Positions 11,930 to 24,806 of a stretch of DNA of 64,000 bases are shown here, one piece after another. Source of the DNA: Cordia subcordata (Eukaryota > Streptophyta > Magnoliopsida > Boraginales > Cordiaceae); the NCBI GenBank assembly GCA_028554755.1, contig JAPTOF010000004.1:19958001-20022000 (forward strand), written 5' to 3'. The notes beneath the pieces were generated by a model that was given only the letters and a program-made list of their open reading frames with translations, was not told the origin of the DNA and did not search any database. The first letter of the stretch is position 1. Every line of letters starts with the position of its first letter. The position numbers were made by a program, and so were the translations under genes.

Positions 11930-11971
11930 TATAAAAAGCAAAGCCCTTTTAGTTGTGATAGCGTTTTGAAA

Positions 11972-13230
11972 ATGGAGAGCAATAACATAGACATGTCTAT
12001 TACCTCAAATGGTACTGGGCCTGCGGGCTCAAGGTGGAACCCTACGAAGGAGCAAATAGAGTTGCTTGAGAGCTTGTACAAGCAAGGAATAAGAACCCCA
12101 AGTGCTGAGCAAATACAGCAGATTACTTGTAAGCTCAGGGCTTTTGGTCACATAGAAGGCAAGAATGTTTTCTACTGGTTTCAGAATCACAAGGCGAGGC
12201 AAAGGCAAAAGCAGAAGCAAGAGAACATTACTCATCTCAATCGCTTCCTACATCGAGCTCCTCCTCCTTATCCATCTTGGCCGCCCAATGGTTTGTGACT
12301 CTCTTCGTTTCTTGCATTTGTTTTATATCTCTTTCTCTTTCTCCCATAAATCATCATGTCTGTCTTCGTCAAGACTTTCGTAAACTTCTCATCTACTCTA
12401 TTCTTATTTGAGATTTTTATATGATTTTCTTGTTTTTGTGGCGCGCAAATAATTGGGGTAATTAGATTAATTTTCCCCTCGAATCTAGGGTGGAAGAAGT
12501 CTATTTTATACATTGCAGCTCATAACATCATTTGCTATTATTTTATATAAAAGGGAACATGAAAATCATTTGGTATATTTTTATATATTTGATTTTAAGA
12601 GTTTGTGCTTGTATACATGTGATTATAATATATTTTATCCACTTTCAGAAACCCTCCTCATGCATAGGGTTTCGATGTGCGAGATGGAGTAAATTAACTA
12701 GTAGTTTATGTTACTTGATGTTTTAATTTTTTTACACTTGATGAAGCTTTTAAATCTCCTTTTTGGTATACTGTAATACAGTATCGTGCCGTCCATACTA
12801 CATGCCACCAAGCGAACAACTAGCATATCATCATCCTCATTATCCAAGGGTATTTGTACCTGGATGCTACAAGCGAATACCAACAGCGCCAGAGAACTCC
12901 AAGTCTTGGAATGTTGCGGTTCGTCCCGATCCTAGGGCGTATCAAGAACACAAGATTCTGATGATGTCTTCGAGCTCTGGTACTAACGAAGAGTTCATCA
13001 GCGCGAAGCACTTTAATCAAGAAACTTTGGACCTGTTTCCATTACACCCTACTGGAAATTTACAAGCACAAGGGGCAGGTAGCTTTTCAGTTGTTTCTTC
13101 TACTTATGATGGTGAGACTTCTTCCGCTGCTGCTTCAACTTCTTCTGATGAAAGCCATATGATTGAGAAGGGAAATTTTGGCGAGCGTCATTTCATTGAC
13201 TTTTTCTGTAGCAATGGGCCTTGTGACTAG
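11972..13230 (+). CDS. WOX2: WUSCHEL-related homeobox protein, WOX2 type
   Basis: Two exons, 11972-12290 and 12782-13230, give 255 aa. The splice (ATG/GTTTGT donor, ACAG acceptor) joins in phase as N-V-S-C-R-P-Y-Y. The WOX homeodomain spans about residues 20-85, with [19 protein letters not shown] and the recognition-helix block [20 protein letters not shown]. The WUS box TLDLFPLHP is at 188-196, and the C-terminus FIDFFCSNG matches WOX2. WOX2 is a nuclear transcription factor patterning the apical part of the early embryo; the WUS box mediates repression through TOPLESS-type co-repressors. R-T-P-S-A in helix 1-2 and Q-R-Q-K-Q-K-Q-E after helix 3 favour WOX2 over WUS, WOX4 or WOX5. The start is the first in-frame ATG (an upstream TTG is not used). 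Sequence looks intact. The nearest neighbours are transposons. Confidence 0.92.
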
Positions 13231-15871
13231 CCACTGAAGATTGGATGATCCTCAATGTTCTGCACTGACTCCAAGTTCTGTTACTGATTCTACTTTTTTT
13301 TTTTTTTCTTTTGGAACGAAAATTGCCTTTGTTTGTAGGATCGAAGGGGGTGCTTAACTTTGTAGAGGACTTGACTAACTTTCCTTGTCAGTCTTTTCTC
13401 TTTTTGGTAAACTATCTCGTGACATGTAATATTTTTTTGTGGTTTTCGTCTTTGCCTTCGGTGATTAAAATAGATGGCATTCATAAAACTATATGGCATA
13501 ATATAGATTAATTTAATATCTTCATAATATAGATTAGTTTAATATCTTTCTTTTCCGTAATGAATTTCATTTCAAAGAAAATGCTAGGAAGGAGTGAAAA
13601 GTGATCAATAGGATTTTGTTTCATTACCTTCCAGGCAAGTAAGTACCAGTTTGCGTGATTTGGATATAGAACAACAGGAAACAGTATTCTTTTTTTCTTT
13701 TCTTTTTTTTTTTTGGGTGGGGGGGGGGGGGGGAGGAATTTAATAAATTATCTATCAGTTTAATTTTATTGTTTTAGAAATGACCCATTTTGATTTTCAA
13801 TGTTTTTCTTTAAAAGACAATTTAGTTTTTATTATTTGAAAAATAACCTATTTATTAATTCTTAATGTTTGCAAAAAATATTAATTTTAACCTCAATTAT
13901 TGGTCATGTGACCATCATATGACCCTTTTTAGGGTTAAAGTGTATCAATTAGGCTGTTTTTTGTGGAGTATCGTCAACCAAATTGATTATTTTTGAAATA
14001 GTAAGGAATAAGTTAACACTTTTTGGATACATTAGGAATTAAATTGGTTATTTTTAACAACAAGGACCAAATTGATATTCTCTATAAAATAATAGGGATA
14101 ATTTATAGAATTTTTCATTTTTCTTGTCATTAGAAAATATGATGTTGAAGGATACATACAAGACAAGTTATACCATGCACCTTAAAGATTGTGTACCTAT
14201 TAAGTACTGTGCACTTTTAATAAACAAATACTATAAAATTTATGAACAAATATTATAAAAATTATAAACAAGCACGTCAATTAAATTGTTCACAACTCCA
14301 CACAGTATTAATATTGTGAATACACAGTATTAATATTCTAAACAAATAGTATTAATATTGTGAACATAAGTGAGCTAGGGAGTAGGGGGAATATGATGAT
14401 GAACGAGCATGGTTTAAATTGCATACATGCAAAAAGTTATTCTGCCAATCACTCCTATAACTTGGAATTTCTTCATAATTTCTTTCTTTACGCAATTAGT
14501 GTTGATCATCAAAGATCAAACTCAATTACTATCTCTTTATAGAGATTGGTTTAACTTGAGCTCCTCTTTACCATAATCAGGTTTAGAATATATGTATGGA
14601 TTTGCCACAGTAAGCTAATTTTTATACTTATCGAAAAAGTTGAACATCTAGAACAACATAATAAATAATAGGTCGAGGATTAAATAATGGATTATGCATG
14701 TATGTGGTATCTGTAATATCTCTAACTGATCATCTCATATAAAAAGTTTTTCTTATTCATTTGTATATATTAGATACACAACATCTATTTAAAACTTCAA
14801 TAACTTAGAAACTGGTCCCCAGCTTGTTCCTTTACTAAGAAATCTCCAACATGTTTAATGTGTTGAGGTCTCTGCCAAATTCTACTTACAGTCTATTTAG
14901 CTAAGCTTATTTGGGCCTTATAAGCTGTAAATAGTAGAAAAAATGTGACGAGGTGTTTTTTCTAGAAGCTTATAAGTGAGGACTCAAACTACAAGCCCTA
15001 TTTAACTAACCAACTAACTTCACTATCTAACCCCCTCAAGCCCTACCTTGTTCTAAAAGACAGATGGCGCTTTTGAAGAATTCACTTGTCGCACCATAGG
15101 TAGCAAGGTCTTATACTGTATCAATTTAGAAAAAAGACTATCTATCTGCTAAGGTTATAGTCGAAAGACAAACCTGTAATCGAGTTTAGGACCGCTATTT
15201 GCTTATTCTGAACCCAATCGTGTGATTTGCCATTCATGCTTTTTTTAGATGCTTTCCTTAGCACAACCCATTGCTAGTAAGCTTTCCTAACCAAAATGCC
15301 AAAAACATTAGGAGATAGCTCATAGAACTGCCTTTTCTTGATCACTCCATCTTCTTTGCAAGTAGACAACATTTCACTTGGCAATTAGACTAGCATCAAA
15401 CCTTCTTTATCATGATTTGACCTATACCTAAGACCCAAGATCAAGCACCAAAGTTGCTCATAACAATGTACCAAAAACAAGAATACAATAAGTTCATATT
15501 CTCTAGATTTGACTACAAAATAGGTAGTGAGGATGAAAAGAAAAACATAAGCTATCTCGTTCGTACTCCTGTCGTTCATGCTATCATCTTCGGTGGATAC
15601 CCCCAACCAAACAAGCTCTTAGTCGGCCGTGTACACAAGTGATTTTTCAAATAAGTGTTCAAACAATTTTTAGAAAGTTCAAGAATATGGTGTTGTGGAA
15701 AGTATGAGTTAAAACCAATCTCATATCATTAATTTTTTTTATATTGTACAAGAGGATCCTAATCCTTGAAAATGAGGCAAATACTTTACTTAGCTTAGAA
15801 ATGAGGCAAACCTTATCTAGCAGTACGATGAATGTTAATAACATATGCATAATTATTTCTTATGGTTATTA
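13231..15871. other. Gene-poor stretch downstream of WOX2
   Basis: The WOX2 3' flank contains a poly-T run (13292-13307) and a T-run followed by a 17-base G tract (13690-13733). 13735-14110 has loosely inverted ends (AATTTAATAAATTATC against GATAATTTATAGAATT) and could be a worn MITE. 14300-14365 holds three short copies of an AGTATTAATATTGTGAA phrase. 14830-15640 is less AT-rich with several short unrelated ORFs on both strands; I do not recognise a gene. Confidence 0.45.
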
Positions 15872-15918
15872 CACTACAAGATTTTATGCCTATAGCTATG
15901 CATTTTTTGGACACATGG

Positions 15919-16805
15919 TGTAGTATTCCACATCAGTTTATAAGGTGACTTATGACTTATTTATAAGTAGGTGGTGGGGCTATAACTAATAACTTGGATT
16001 AATCATTTTGGACCAGTTGATTAGAGGCTTAAGTAATTGTTAATCATACCTACGACACCAGTCTCGCTCGCAGGTCTGGGCTTGGAGGAGTGACAGAATG
16101 TTATCAGAGCCTATCAGTCGATTGCGGGAGTTAAGTGCTATAAGGGCAAAGTGCTACATTAGGTGTACGGTGGAAGTCACCTATTGAGCCCGTAGAAGCC
16201 ACCTCTAAAGTCCTGCATCACCTGATCTTCTAGTCTTGTGTGTGATTGTGTGCCCCTAACGAGGACGTTAGGTCCTCAATGAAGGGTGAATGTGATATCC
16301 CAAATCGGTTTGTGGGGTGATTTGTGACTTGACTATAAGTAGGTGAAATGGGTATAACTAATAACTTGGGTTGACCCATTTTGGGCTAGTTGACTAGATG
16401 CCCAAGTAGTTATTATTTATGCCTATAACACCCGTCAGCCCATTTTGGGCTAGTTGATTTGATGCCCAAATAGTTATTATTTATGCCTATAACACCAGTC
16501 TCATGATTGTGTCCCCTGACAAGGACGTCAGGTCCTCAATTGGGAGGGGGAGTGAATATGATATCCCAAATCAGTTTGTGGGGTGACTTATGACTTGTAA
16601 CTTGACTATAAGTAGATGGAGTGAGTATAACTAATAGCTTGGGTTAACCCATTTTGGACTAGTTGATTAGATGCCCAAGTAGTTATTATTTATGCCTATA
16701 ACACTAGTCAACCCATTTTAGGCTAGTTTATTAGATGCCCAAATAGTTATTATTTATGCCTATAACACCAGTCTCATTCGTAAGCTTAGGTCTAAGGGCA
16801 TGACA
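15919..16805 (+). mobile_element. TRIM-like miniature LTR retrotransposon with three LTR copies
   Basis: Three related LTR-like units start at 15919, 16291 and 16557 (TGTGATATCCCAAATCGG-type start; CTATAAGTAGGTG TATA-like block) and end in TGACA at 16095 and 16805. After the first LTR lies TGTTATCAGAGCC (16100), close to the initiator-tRNA-Met primer site. Before the third lies a polypurine tract GGGAGGGGGAGTGAA (16541-16555). The spacers are only about 195 and 60 bp and have no ORF, the TRIM pattern. Within LTRs 2 and 3 a segment of about 60 bp (CCCATTTTGGGCTAGTTGAT) is duplicated. The outer flanks CATGG (15914-15918) and CATAG (16806-16810) may be a 5-bp target duplication with one change. 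Confidence 0.75.
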
Positions 16806-17283
16806 CATAGAGTAAGCATACAATAGTAAAATGATAACTTTTATTTATTTACAATTTTAAGAGTAACAAACATATTTGTTATGTTTCAACCATAACCGTG
16901 ATACTAAAATTTTTATATTTAAATTTTTAGGGTAGCAAAATTTTGAAAAATACATTTGTTGTACATCAAAGTACAAAAAGCTTTGAATTTTATTTGGCGC
17001 AGAAGTTTATAATAGTTATATTAACTACACTTCCAACCAAGATAAAAATTAGCTACACTTTCAAGTGTAATAAATATTAGTAATGGTTCCAAGTGTATAA
17101 TCAATCTTTAGTAATATTAAAAACCCTTACTATGTTTAGACCGAGTGTAACTAGTTATATAACTACCAGCTAGATTTCTTGTACTACTATCTTCTCTTGC
17201 AAGTGTGTCTATTTTTCAAGAGAGAAGAGAGAGACGGAGAGTCTTCTTTTACACTATTGGGAAATTCTGGTATATGTATATTT

Positions 17284-17803
17284 TGTTAGAATATTTTTTA
17301 AATTGCAGGATGCCATGGATTGAGAATTTTTGTACTTTTTGAAAAATGGGTTGAGGTTGATAGGTAAAAAGTCCAAAATATTATTTATTATGACCCACTC
17401 TTGAGCCTAGGTCTTCCTCATTGATATTATTTTTTAGTGATGTGATATGAAAGATCTAGAGCCTGTTTAAAATATTAGAGCAGCTTGATGAGGAAACCTA
17501 ATAAAGTTTTTAAGACTAGGCTCTCTTTTCTATCTAGAATAGTGATGGTCTATAAATAGACTATTAGGGTTGACTTATCCCATTGATAATCACTATACAA
17601 AAGTTAGAGAGGGAGAGGGAGCTCCTAGTCTGAGCTTGTGTACAATAACACGCTACTAAGGTTTTATTGTAGAATTTCCTAAATAGAGATTCTAATGCCT
17701 TCAAAACAAGGTTTGCCTCAAGAACAATTTATTAACTTTATTATTGCAGTGTTTTTCATTTTTGATATTAGATTTAATAAAATCTAACAAATGGTATCAA
17801 AGT
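17284..17803 (+). mobile_element. Single copia-type LTR with primer-binding site
   Basis: The unit begins TGTTAGAATATTTTTT (17284) and ends AAATCTAACA (17789), giving the inverted tips TGTTAGA/TCTAACA. A TATA box GTCTATAAATAGAC lies at about 17550. Directly after is TGGTATCAAAGTGG (17792-17805), a primer-binding site resembling the initiator-tRNA-Met type used by Ty1/copia elements. No gag-pol follows and no second LTR was found, so this is a 5' remnant of a deleted element. Confidence 0.75.
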
Positions 17804-19011
17804 GGCTAGTATCAAGATTTAAAATCTACTTAAAGAACTTTTTTCTTCTTGATTTAATAGATGTTGCATGTGATGCAACCAGTTCTTGTGAATAGTTGTG
17901 TTGTCTTCTGATGATTAACATGTCATATTGTTTAGCTTTAAGAGATGAAGTTAAGCTAATCTTCCATATTTAGAGGATTGGCCATGCATGCTTATAATAG
18001 TTTTGGATCTGGATGATATGTACTGTAAGGTAATATGTGTACGACATTGAAAAACGAGCAAGCTAGCAAGCAGTGAAATTTTTTACAGATGTCTAGGTAT
18101 ATAGCTACTTGATTGGAATGACTTATTCGTATTAATAGATATAGTCCTATTTTATTTATTTATTAAAATAGGAAGAAAGAAGGGAAAAATGAGGAAGAGA
18201 ATAAAGATTCATTCCAAATTTTGGTATTACTAAATTGGCTAACTGCAAGCCAAAGGATTTAGAAGGCCAAACCGAATTTTGTTAATGTACTTGAAAACAA
18301 TGTAAATTGTTATTGGAGAACAAGGAGTGATTTTGTGTCATTTTCTTTGGAATTTTGTTTGAGCATTTGCATTATATTTTATGGTCATGCATAATGATAA
18401 AATATATCTCATACTTGAGTTCATGCTGCTTAGTAAATGGTGATTCGAGTAATGTATTATGATGGCAACTTTATGGGCTCATTCCCAAGAGATAGCCTTC
18501 AATAAGTGGTAGGTCTAGAATTTTTTTGGTCAACACTAAATTAAAAAGGACAAATCTTTTAGTTAGTTGTAACATCATAATCTTTTTGTCAACGCATTAG
18601 ATTTTATCGTCTGATGCAGTGGTATGATAAAATTATTTGATATGATGATCTTCTACCTAGATTGAGTGGAATGGAAATGTTATGATGAATTGATTGTTGG
18701 AGATCATACCATATCAAAGTATTGTATCCTTTAAAGCTCCCAGCACTCTTGTTTTCCTTTTGCTCTTTTCTTTTAAAATTGTGATGCAATAATTATCAAG
18801 TTTTAAATCTAATTTTTGGAATTATGAAGTGCGTATAAGGGGCTACAGTGCTGCTTATGCCTACCAATATTGATGCTCATTTTAAATTGACTTGAATCTT
18901 TTATGTGTTACGATTGAAAAATACACTTTTGGTTAGTTTGCACTAGGTGTCCTTTTCCTTTATGGTTAACATAGCTACTCTTTATATGTTATGAGATCAA
19001 CTTATTTTGAG

Positions 19012-19094
19012 GCATAAAGTATTATGGCCAATTTTGGAAGCATAAAGTATTATGGCCAATTTTGGAAGCATAAAGTATTATGACCAATTTTGGT
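19012..19094. repeat. 28-bp tandem repeat, three copies
   Basis: Units begin at 19012, 19040 and 19068 (GCATAAAGTATTATGGCCAA...), nearly identical, the third with one changed base before it diverges. Confidence 0.93.
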
Positions 19095-19604
19095 TAAGTA
19101 TTAACAGGCTTGTGAAAGGATGCTTGGGAATGTGACATTCTTTATTAAAGGTTACAATCAACCCCTCTAGCAATAAGTGAATAAGTAAGATATATACCTT
19201 TTTTAAAATATAAAACCAATCAGTTTTGCCCAAGTGGCAGACTATTAGAATTTTTATAAAATTATGGGCTATCATTGATTAGGACTTTTTATTCTTTCAA
19301 GAATCGCAAATTATAAGCTGCACCCTCACTAAGGTTCACATCTACTAATATGCACCTTTACGCGCGTGATAACATGTGCTTATATATGTAAAAAAAACTG
19401 AAGCATCATAACACACCATCTTTTTTGTTTCTGTGTTTCTTTTTGATTCCTCTCACATGGGACATGTAGCCAAAGATTTAGGGATTAACTTGTTGAAAAG
19501 CACTTGAACGCATGACCATCACATGAAGCAGCATTTTGTAAGAGGTTCTTAATCATTGTTTTTGCTCCTTGGTTGTATTTACACTACATTGATGGTTAGT
19601 TTTG

Positions 19605-19644
19605 GTTTTATTTTTTATTTTATTTATTTATTTATTTATTTATT

Positions 19645-19701
<57 letters not shown>
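19605..19701. repeat. (TTTA)n/(TTA)n compound microsatellite
   Basis: A run of TTTA units passes into about 20 TTA units. Confidence 0.95.
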
Positions 19702-20024
19702 GTGATTTGGAACACTAATTTTGGTGTATTTTTGGCTTTATGAGTTGTGTTGTAAGGCCATGGCTTTTAGTAATGAAGATATGCAACTTGTTCCTTTTGC
19801 TAGAGAGAATATTCCTCTGTTAGCTGGGCTCTATTGCATTGGTTCTTCAAGTGATGATGATGACAAGAGGTAAGCTTAACAATGTTTATTATATTTTTTT
19901 TCAAAATTTTTGTTTTTATGGTTATTTAGTATAGTTTATATTTAGTATAGTTTATATATGTGTTTAGTATTTGTAGTGTAGTGTATTTGTTCAGTGTTTC
20001 TGTGTTTTTGCAGTATATTTGTAT

Positions 20025-20760
20025 ACATGTAATGTTTGCATATGTGTATAAGTTAGTAATTGTGGTAATGGAGATTAAGATAAGTTAGCCAGAGATAGGT
20101 ATAGAAACATATATCATCAAATTGAAAGCACAAGCAGAAAATTTCTTTGTTCAGTGACAGATAGTTGTTTGTTCAGTGGTTTATGTGTGCATTTGTTTGT
20201 CTGCAAGATAAACATTTGTTTGTGTTGGGTTGTTGCTTTTAAATGTGTAATGTTTGCATGTGTGTATAGCTTAGTATTAGTAGTAAAGGAGATTAAGATG
20301 AGTTAGCCAGAGATAGGTATAAAAGCAAATATCATCAAATTGAAAGCACAAGTAGTAAATTTCTTTGTTTAATGACAAATTGTTGTTTGTTAAATGATAG
20401 ACAGTTGTTTGTTTAGTGGTTTATGTGTGTCATTTGTTTGTCTGCCAGATAAACATTTGTTCAGATATCTATAAATGGATTTGTTGCTGAAGAAAATAAT
20501 TCAGTATCTGTGAATATGTTTGTTGCTTTTGAGTATATTATTTGTGTTCTTTTAATGTTTGCTCTATAGAATTAGAAATAGTGGTAATGGATCACTTAGA
20601 ATAAGTTAGGAAGACAAATGTATAGAAGCAAATATCATCAACTGGAAAGCACAAGTAGATAATTTGTTTGTTCAGTATCTAATTACTATTAGTTCAATGA
20701 CATATAGTTGTTTGTTCAGTGTTTTATGTCTGTCATATGTTTGTCTAGTAGAGAAACATT
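20025..20760 (+). repeat. Degenerate tandem repeat in first intron, about three copies
   Basis: Units containing AATGTTTGCATATGTGTATA, a GAGATTAAGAT-AGTTAGCC block, AAATATCATCAAATTGAAAGC and two or more TTTGTTCAGT words recur at about 20029, 20248 and 20555. The spacing of the first two is about 220 bp; the third is more diverged. Confidence 0.8.
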
Positions 20761-22317
20761 TCTTCAGATTATATGTTTGTTCAGTATGTGGTAACTAGTT
20801 GTTCAATGACATATAAGTATTTATTCAGTAGTTCAAATGTAATTATTAAAGGTTTCTAGAATTTTTGAAGATTACATATGAAGTGTTTGTTCACTTTTTG
20901 TGTGTTTTTTAGTTCCAGGATGAAAAGAGAGAAAGAAAAAGAGGGCAATGTATATCGTCGGAGGAAAAATTATGCAAAGAAGAAGGTTAGTAGAAAGGTA
21001 TATCAATCAAGAAGTAATGTGGATGCTGAGTCAGGTGAGAAAGAGAGTGAAATGGAAGGTTCTAGGGTAGAGATGGGTAATGTTGATAAGAGAAATGTGG
21101 AGAAGAAGAAAGATACGGAGAAAGGGAATGATATGGAGAATGAGAAGGATACAGGTAAGGAGAAGCATAAGGAGAAAGTGAAGGATAAGGGGAAGGTGAA
21201 GAGAAATGATAAGAAAAAGAGATTCTGGAAAAAAGAAAGAGGAGGAGTATGGTGGAAAAAAAGAAGGTTTTTGGAAAAAGTAAGCATGGTGAGAAAAAGA
21301 GTAAAGATGATGAACTATTTGGAAGAAAGAAGTTGAAGAAGGATAAAAAGGAAAAAGATGATGAGGAGTTTGTGTTCTGGGCAGGAGATTCTATTTCAAG
21401 CTTTGTGGAATTTATAAAGGCGCTTGATGATGATCAAAGAGTTGTAGTGATGGATATTGGGTTTAGATGTTTACTTGGAGGTCAGTGAATTGAATAGGAA
21501 ACTCAGTCGATGGTTGTGTGAATGGCATAATCCTTACTGTAAGAGATTATAGATTAGAAAGAATGAATATATTACAGTTGGTGAAATTGATGTTCATCAT
21601 ACCTTAGGATTTCCTATGGGCAGTCAAGATATTGAATTATTTTCAAATGAAAATCTGTTGAAAATTAAAAAATATATTATTCAATGGAAAATCAGTGGTT
21701 TAAGGGGGAAGAAGTTGGAAAATGTTGCTAGGAAACCAGTTGGTACCACTTCAATGTTGAGTAAGATATTACTTCAAAGGGCATGACAACACTTTTAAGC
21801 GTAATTTTGTGGTTTATATGATTTCAGCCCTTATGTACCCTAATCAAAATAGATTTGTGAATTTGAAGTTTTTAAAGTCTATATATGATGTAGGAAAAAT
21901 TAGGGAGTTGACGTGGTGTGCATTTGTTATGAAAACACTAACTGATTATATTATTCATTGAAGGGAGAAGCCCGACAGGTATTATCAAGGGCCATTGATT
22001 TTTCAGCATTTGTTGTATATGAACATGTTTGTTCATATTAAGAGGTGTGTTGATAGATGTTATCCAGCCATGTTTGGTTGGACTGTTGCAATAATCAAGA
22101 AAAGGGTTAAGGATGAGCTTGATGTTGGGAGTTTTGGGAATGATTTTATAGATTGAAGTATAGAGAATAAGTTGTCTGAGTTAGAACAATCTGGTCGTAA
22201 AGTGGAAGAGAAAGAGGAGGATGCATTGAAGAAAGAAGCTACTCGTAAAGAGTAGGATAAGCATGACTCGGGAAGAAGTGGCTCTGATCTTGAGATAAAA
22301 GTGTATTTTTAATATGA

Positions 22318-23140
22318 GTATTTTTTAGATTTTTTATTTTTTAGTACTGTTTATTCAATGTTATAATATTGGTTGCTCAGTAATTAGATGCATGCTTTTT
22401 TCTTACTTTGTTGGGTTGTTATTTTGAAATGAGAACACATCTTATAAGTTTTTTTTTAACAATTATAAGATATATTTTTAGAAAGTCATGATGTAACTGA
22501 TATGTTATGCTATGTTTTCTAATTTTTTTATCTTTTAGTAACTATTAGCATATTTGTGTATTAGAATTGTTCTTTGCTCAGTTTTCTAATACTGTTTGTT
22601 CAGTGTTATAATACTATTTGTTCAGTAATTGGGTGCATGCTTTTTCTTCACTATGCTGGGTTGTTATTTTGAAATGAAAACACATTTGATAAGTTTTTTT
22701 TTACAATTATAAGATATATTTTTAGAAAGTCATGATGTAATTCATCTATTATGCTCTGTTTTTTAGATTTTTTATTTTTTAGTAACTGCTAGCATGTTTG
22801 TGTATTAGAATTGTTTTTTGTTCAATATTTTAGTACTGTTTGTTCACTGTTATAATACTGTTTATTTAGTAATTGGGTGCATGCTTTGTCCTCACTTTGT
22901 TGGGTTGGTATTTTGAAATGAAAACACATCTGATATGTTTTTTCTTTACAATTATAAGATAGATTTTTAGAAAATCATGATGTAACTGATTTGTTATGTT
23001 ATATTTTTTAGATTTTTTATTTTTTAGTAACTGTTAGCATTTTTGTCTATCAGAATTATTCTTTGTTCAGTATTATAGTGCTGTTTGTTCAGTGTTATAA
23101 TATTGTTTGTTCAGTAATTAGGTGTGTGCTTTTTCCTCAC
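22318..23140 (+). repeat. About 245-bp tandem repeat, 3.3 copies
   Basis: The marker GGGTTGTTATTTTGAAATGA recurs at 22413, 22658 and 22902, spacing 245 and 244 bp. Each unit carries paired TTTGTTCAGT-type words, a GCATGCTTT block and CATGATGTAA. The last copy is partial and runs into the next coding block at 23170. Confidence 0.92.
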
Positions 23141-24760
23141 TGTTTGTTCATTGTTGTTGCATATTTCAAGACTCATGAGTGCTTCAGAGAAGGCTATTAC
23201 TGGATTGGCTAAGTTTGGAGTTGTTCTTGAAAAGTTGCAGAGTAAATATCTGGACAGTGAAAAGATAAAGTCTTTTCAAGAGTCAATCTATATTTTCTTG
23301 CAACCAAAAGCTAATATTCATTTTCCGCAAGCACCACGTGCACCATCCCAACCATTTGATGCTTATGAGGTTGATAATGATGAGTTTTTTTAGTGATCGA
23401 AGAGTTTTAGGAGTTATTGATCTAATTAGTAAGTCATATAAAGAATATCTAAAGTCACATGAAGAATCTGGAAGTAGGGATGTTAAGAATTCTCCTTCTT
23501 TTAGTTTGGGGATTTCCCAAGATAGTCCTTCGTGGCATAATATGGGACAGAAGAACAATATGTCTGATCTAGCATTTGATATTGCAAGACAGTATAATTA
23601 GAAGGAAGGAGAAGAGGTTGAGAAGGACAAGGAAAGGGTATTTGTTGATCCAGTTTCTCCAATTTATATGAGCAATGAAGAGAGTGAGTTTGGTGCAAGA
23701 AAGGAGAATGAGTTGAAGAGGAGATCAAAGAGAGTTGTTCAAGTTTTTAGAAACTAGGGGTCTCTGTTTTGGTCAAAATATAACAACAATTCTGTGAAGT
23801 TCAACAGCCATAATATATTGGTTCTTGATAATGTGCTATATAATCCTGTATATGAAAGGAAGAATTATGAAAGAGAGTGAGAATTTTGTTACATTTTTTA
23901 TTTTCAGTTAATTTTTTTAGATTCAATAGTTTTCCAAACTTGTATTATTTTTATTTTGTCGGCAAGTATTGTTTGCTCCGGGAGATGATATGCGTTATAT
24001 TCCAACAAGGGAAGACTTTGTGTCACTCAATTTTGATGAATTCGTGACATAAAGTGTTTTAGGTGAATGGTGTCATTTGCTTAATATGAAGGAAAGGGTT
24101 GCAAATCCTTCAAATCCGAGTGCTTTTTCATATCACATGATATTTTTGTGAGTATTAATATTTAATATTATTTGTTAACAAGTTTTTTGTTTTTCATTTT
24201 TTGATGATGTTGTTAACAATGGATTTCTTTTGTTTTTTGTAGTCTACGATTTTAAAAAAATCCAAAGTTGAATTGGGATGAGGATGTTTATTTTTACAAG
24301 TTTGTAAAGGCAGTTGATTTTGAGCTGAATATGTGCTAATGGATCAAGACAAACAAAATTGATTTAGTAAGTTATTATCTTTTGTACAGTATGCTTGTTC
24401 AGCGTCTTAAAACTCTTTATTCAGTAAATTAGAGAATTGTTTGTTCAGCTATTGACATCTTAATTTTTGTCATTGCAGGTATTCATTCAATTGTGTTTTA
24501 TGAACATTATGTTGTATTGTGCTTAAAATTTGAGAGATGAGAACCTACAAGTTTTAGATAATATGGCATGACATGACGCTTATTATTGTGCAAAATATAT
24601 TGAGATTACTATAAGAAAATAGTTATTTGGTTTATAACTATAGTTTTCTTCATAATACTTTTGCTATTTGTTCATAATTTTTGTATATGTTGAAATAAAT
24701 TGCAGAAGAAAGCATTGTCAAGTTATTTGTTGGGTTGGAAGCATCCTAAAAGTAAATGAG

Positions 24761-24761
<1 letters not shown>

Positions 24762-24804
<43 letters not shown>
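24762..24804. repeat. (TA)n microsatellite inside the C48 block
   Basis: About 21 TA units lie between the LLGWKHPK and MPWRNLDNRVDYG segments and read as Ile-Tyr repeats in frame. Confidence 0.95.

Positions 24805-24806
<2 letters not shown>

Larger units (their letters stand above)
17806..19759. other. Non-coding stretch with minor repeats
   Basis: No recognisable gene on either strand; short ORFs show no family pattern. It contains the 28-bp triplication at 19012-19094 and the TTTA/TTA microsatellite at 19605-19701, and may include worn internal sequence of the element whose LTR ends at 17789. Confidence 0.4.

Noticed and set aside
13735..14110. Possible MITE with AT-rich inverted ends
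   Set aside because: Inverted ends are AT-rich and imperfect; could be chance in this composition.
15385..15606. 73-codon - strand ORF
   Set aside because: No recognised domain, no upstream promoter features, decayed surroundings.
21003..21287. 94-codon - strand ORF rich in Phe, Leu and Ser
   Set aside because: Antisense shadow of the Lys/Glu-rich exon.
22318..23140. CRISPR-like array
   Set aside because: Long 245-bp units without short conserved repeats and unique spacers; plant tandem repeat.
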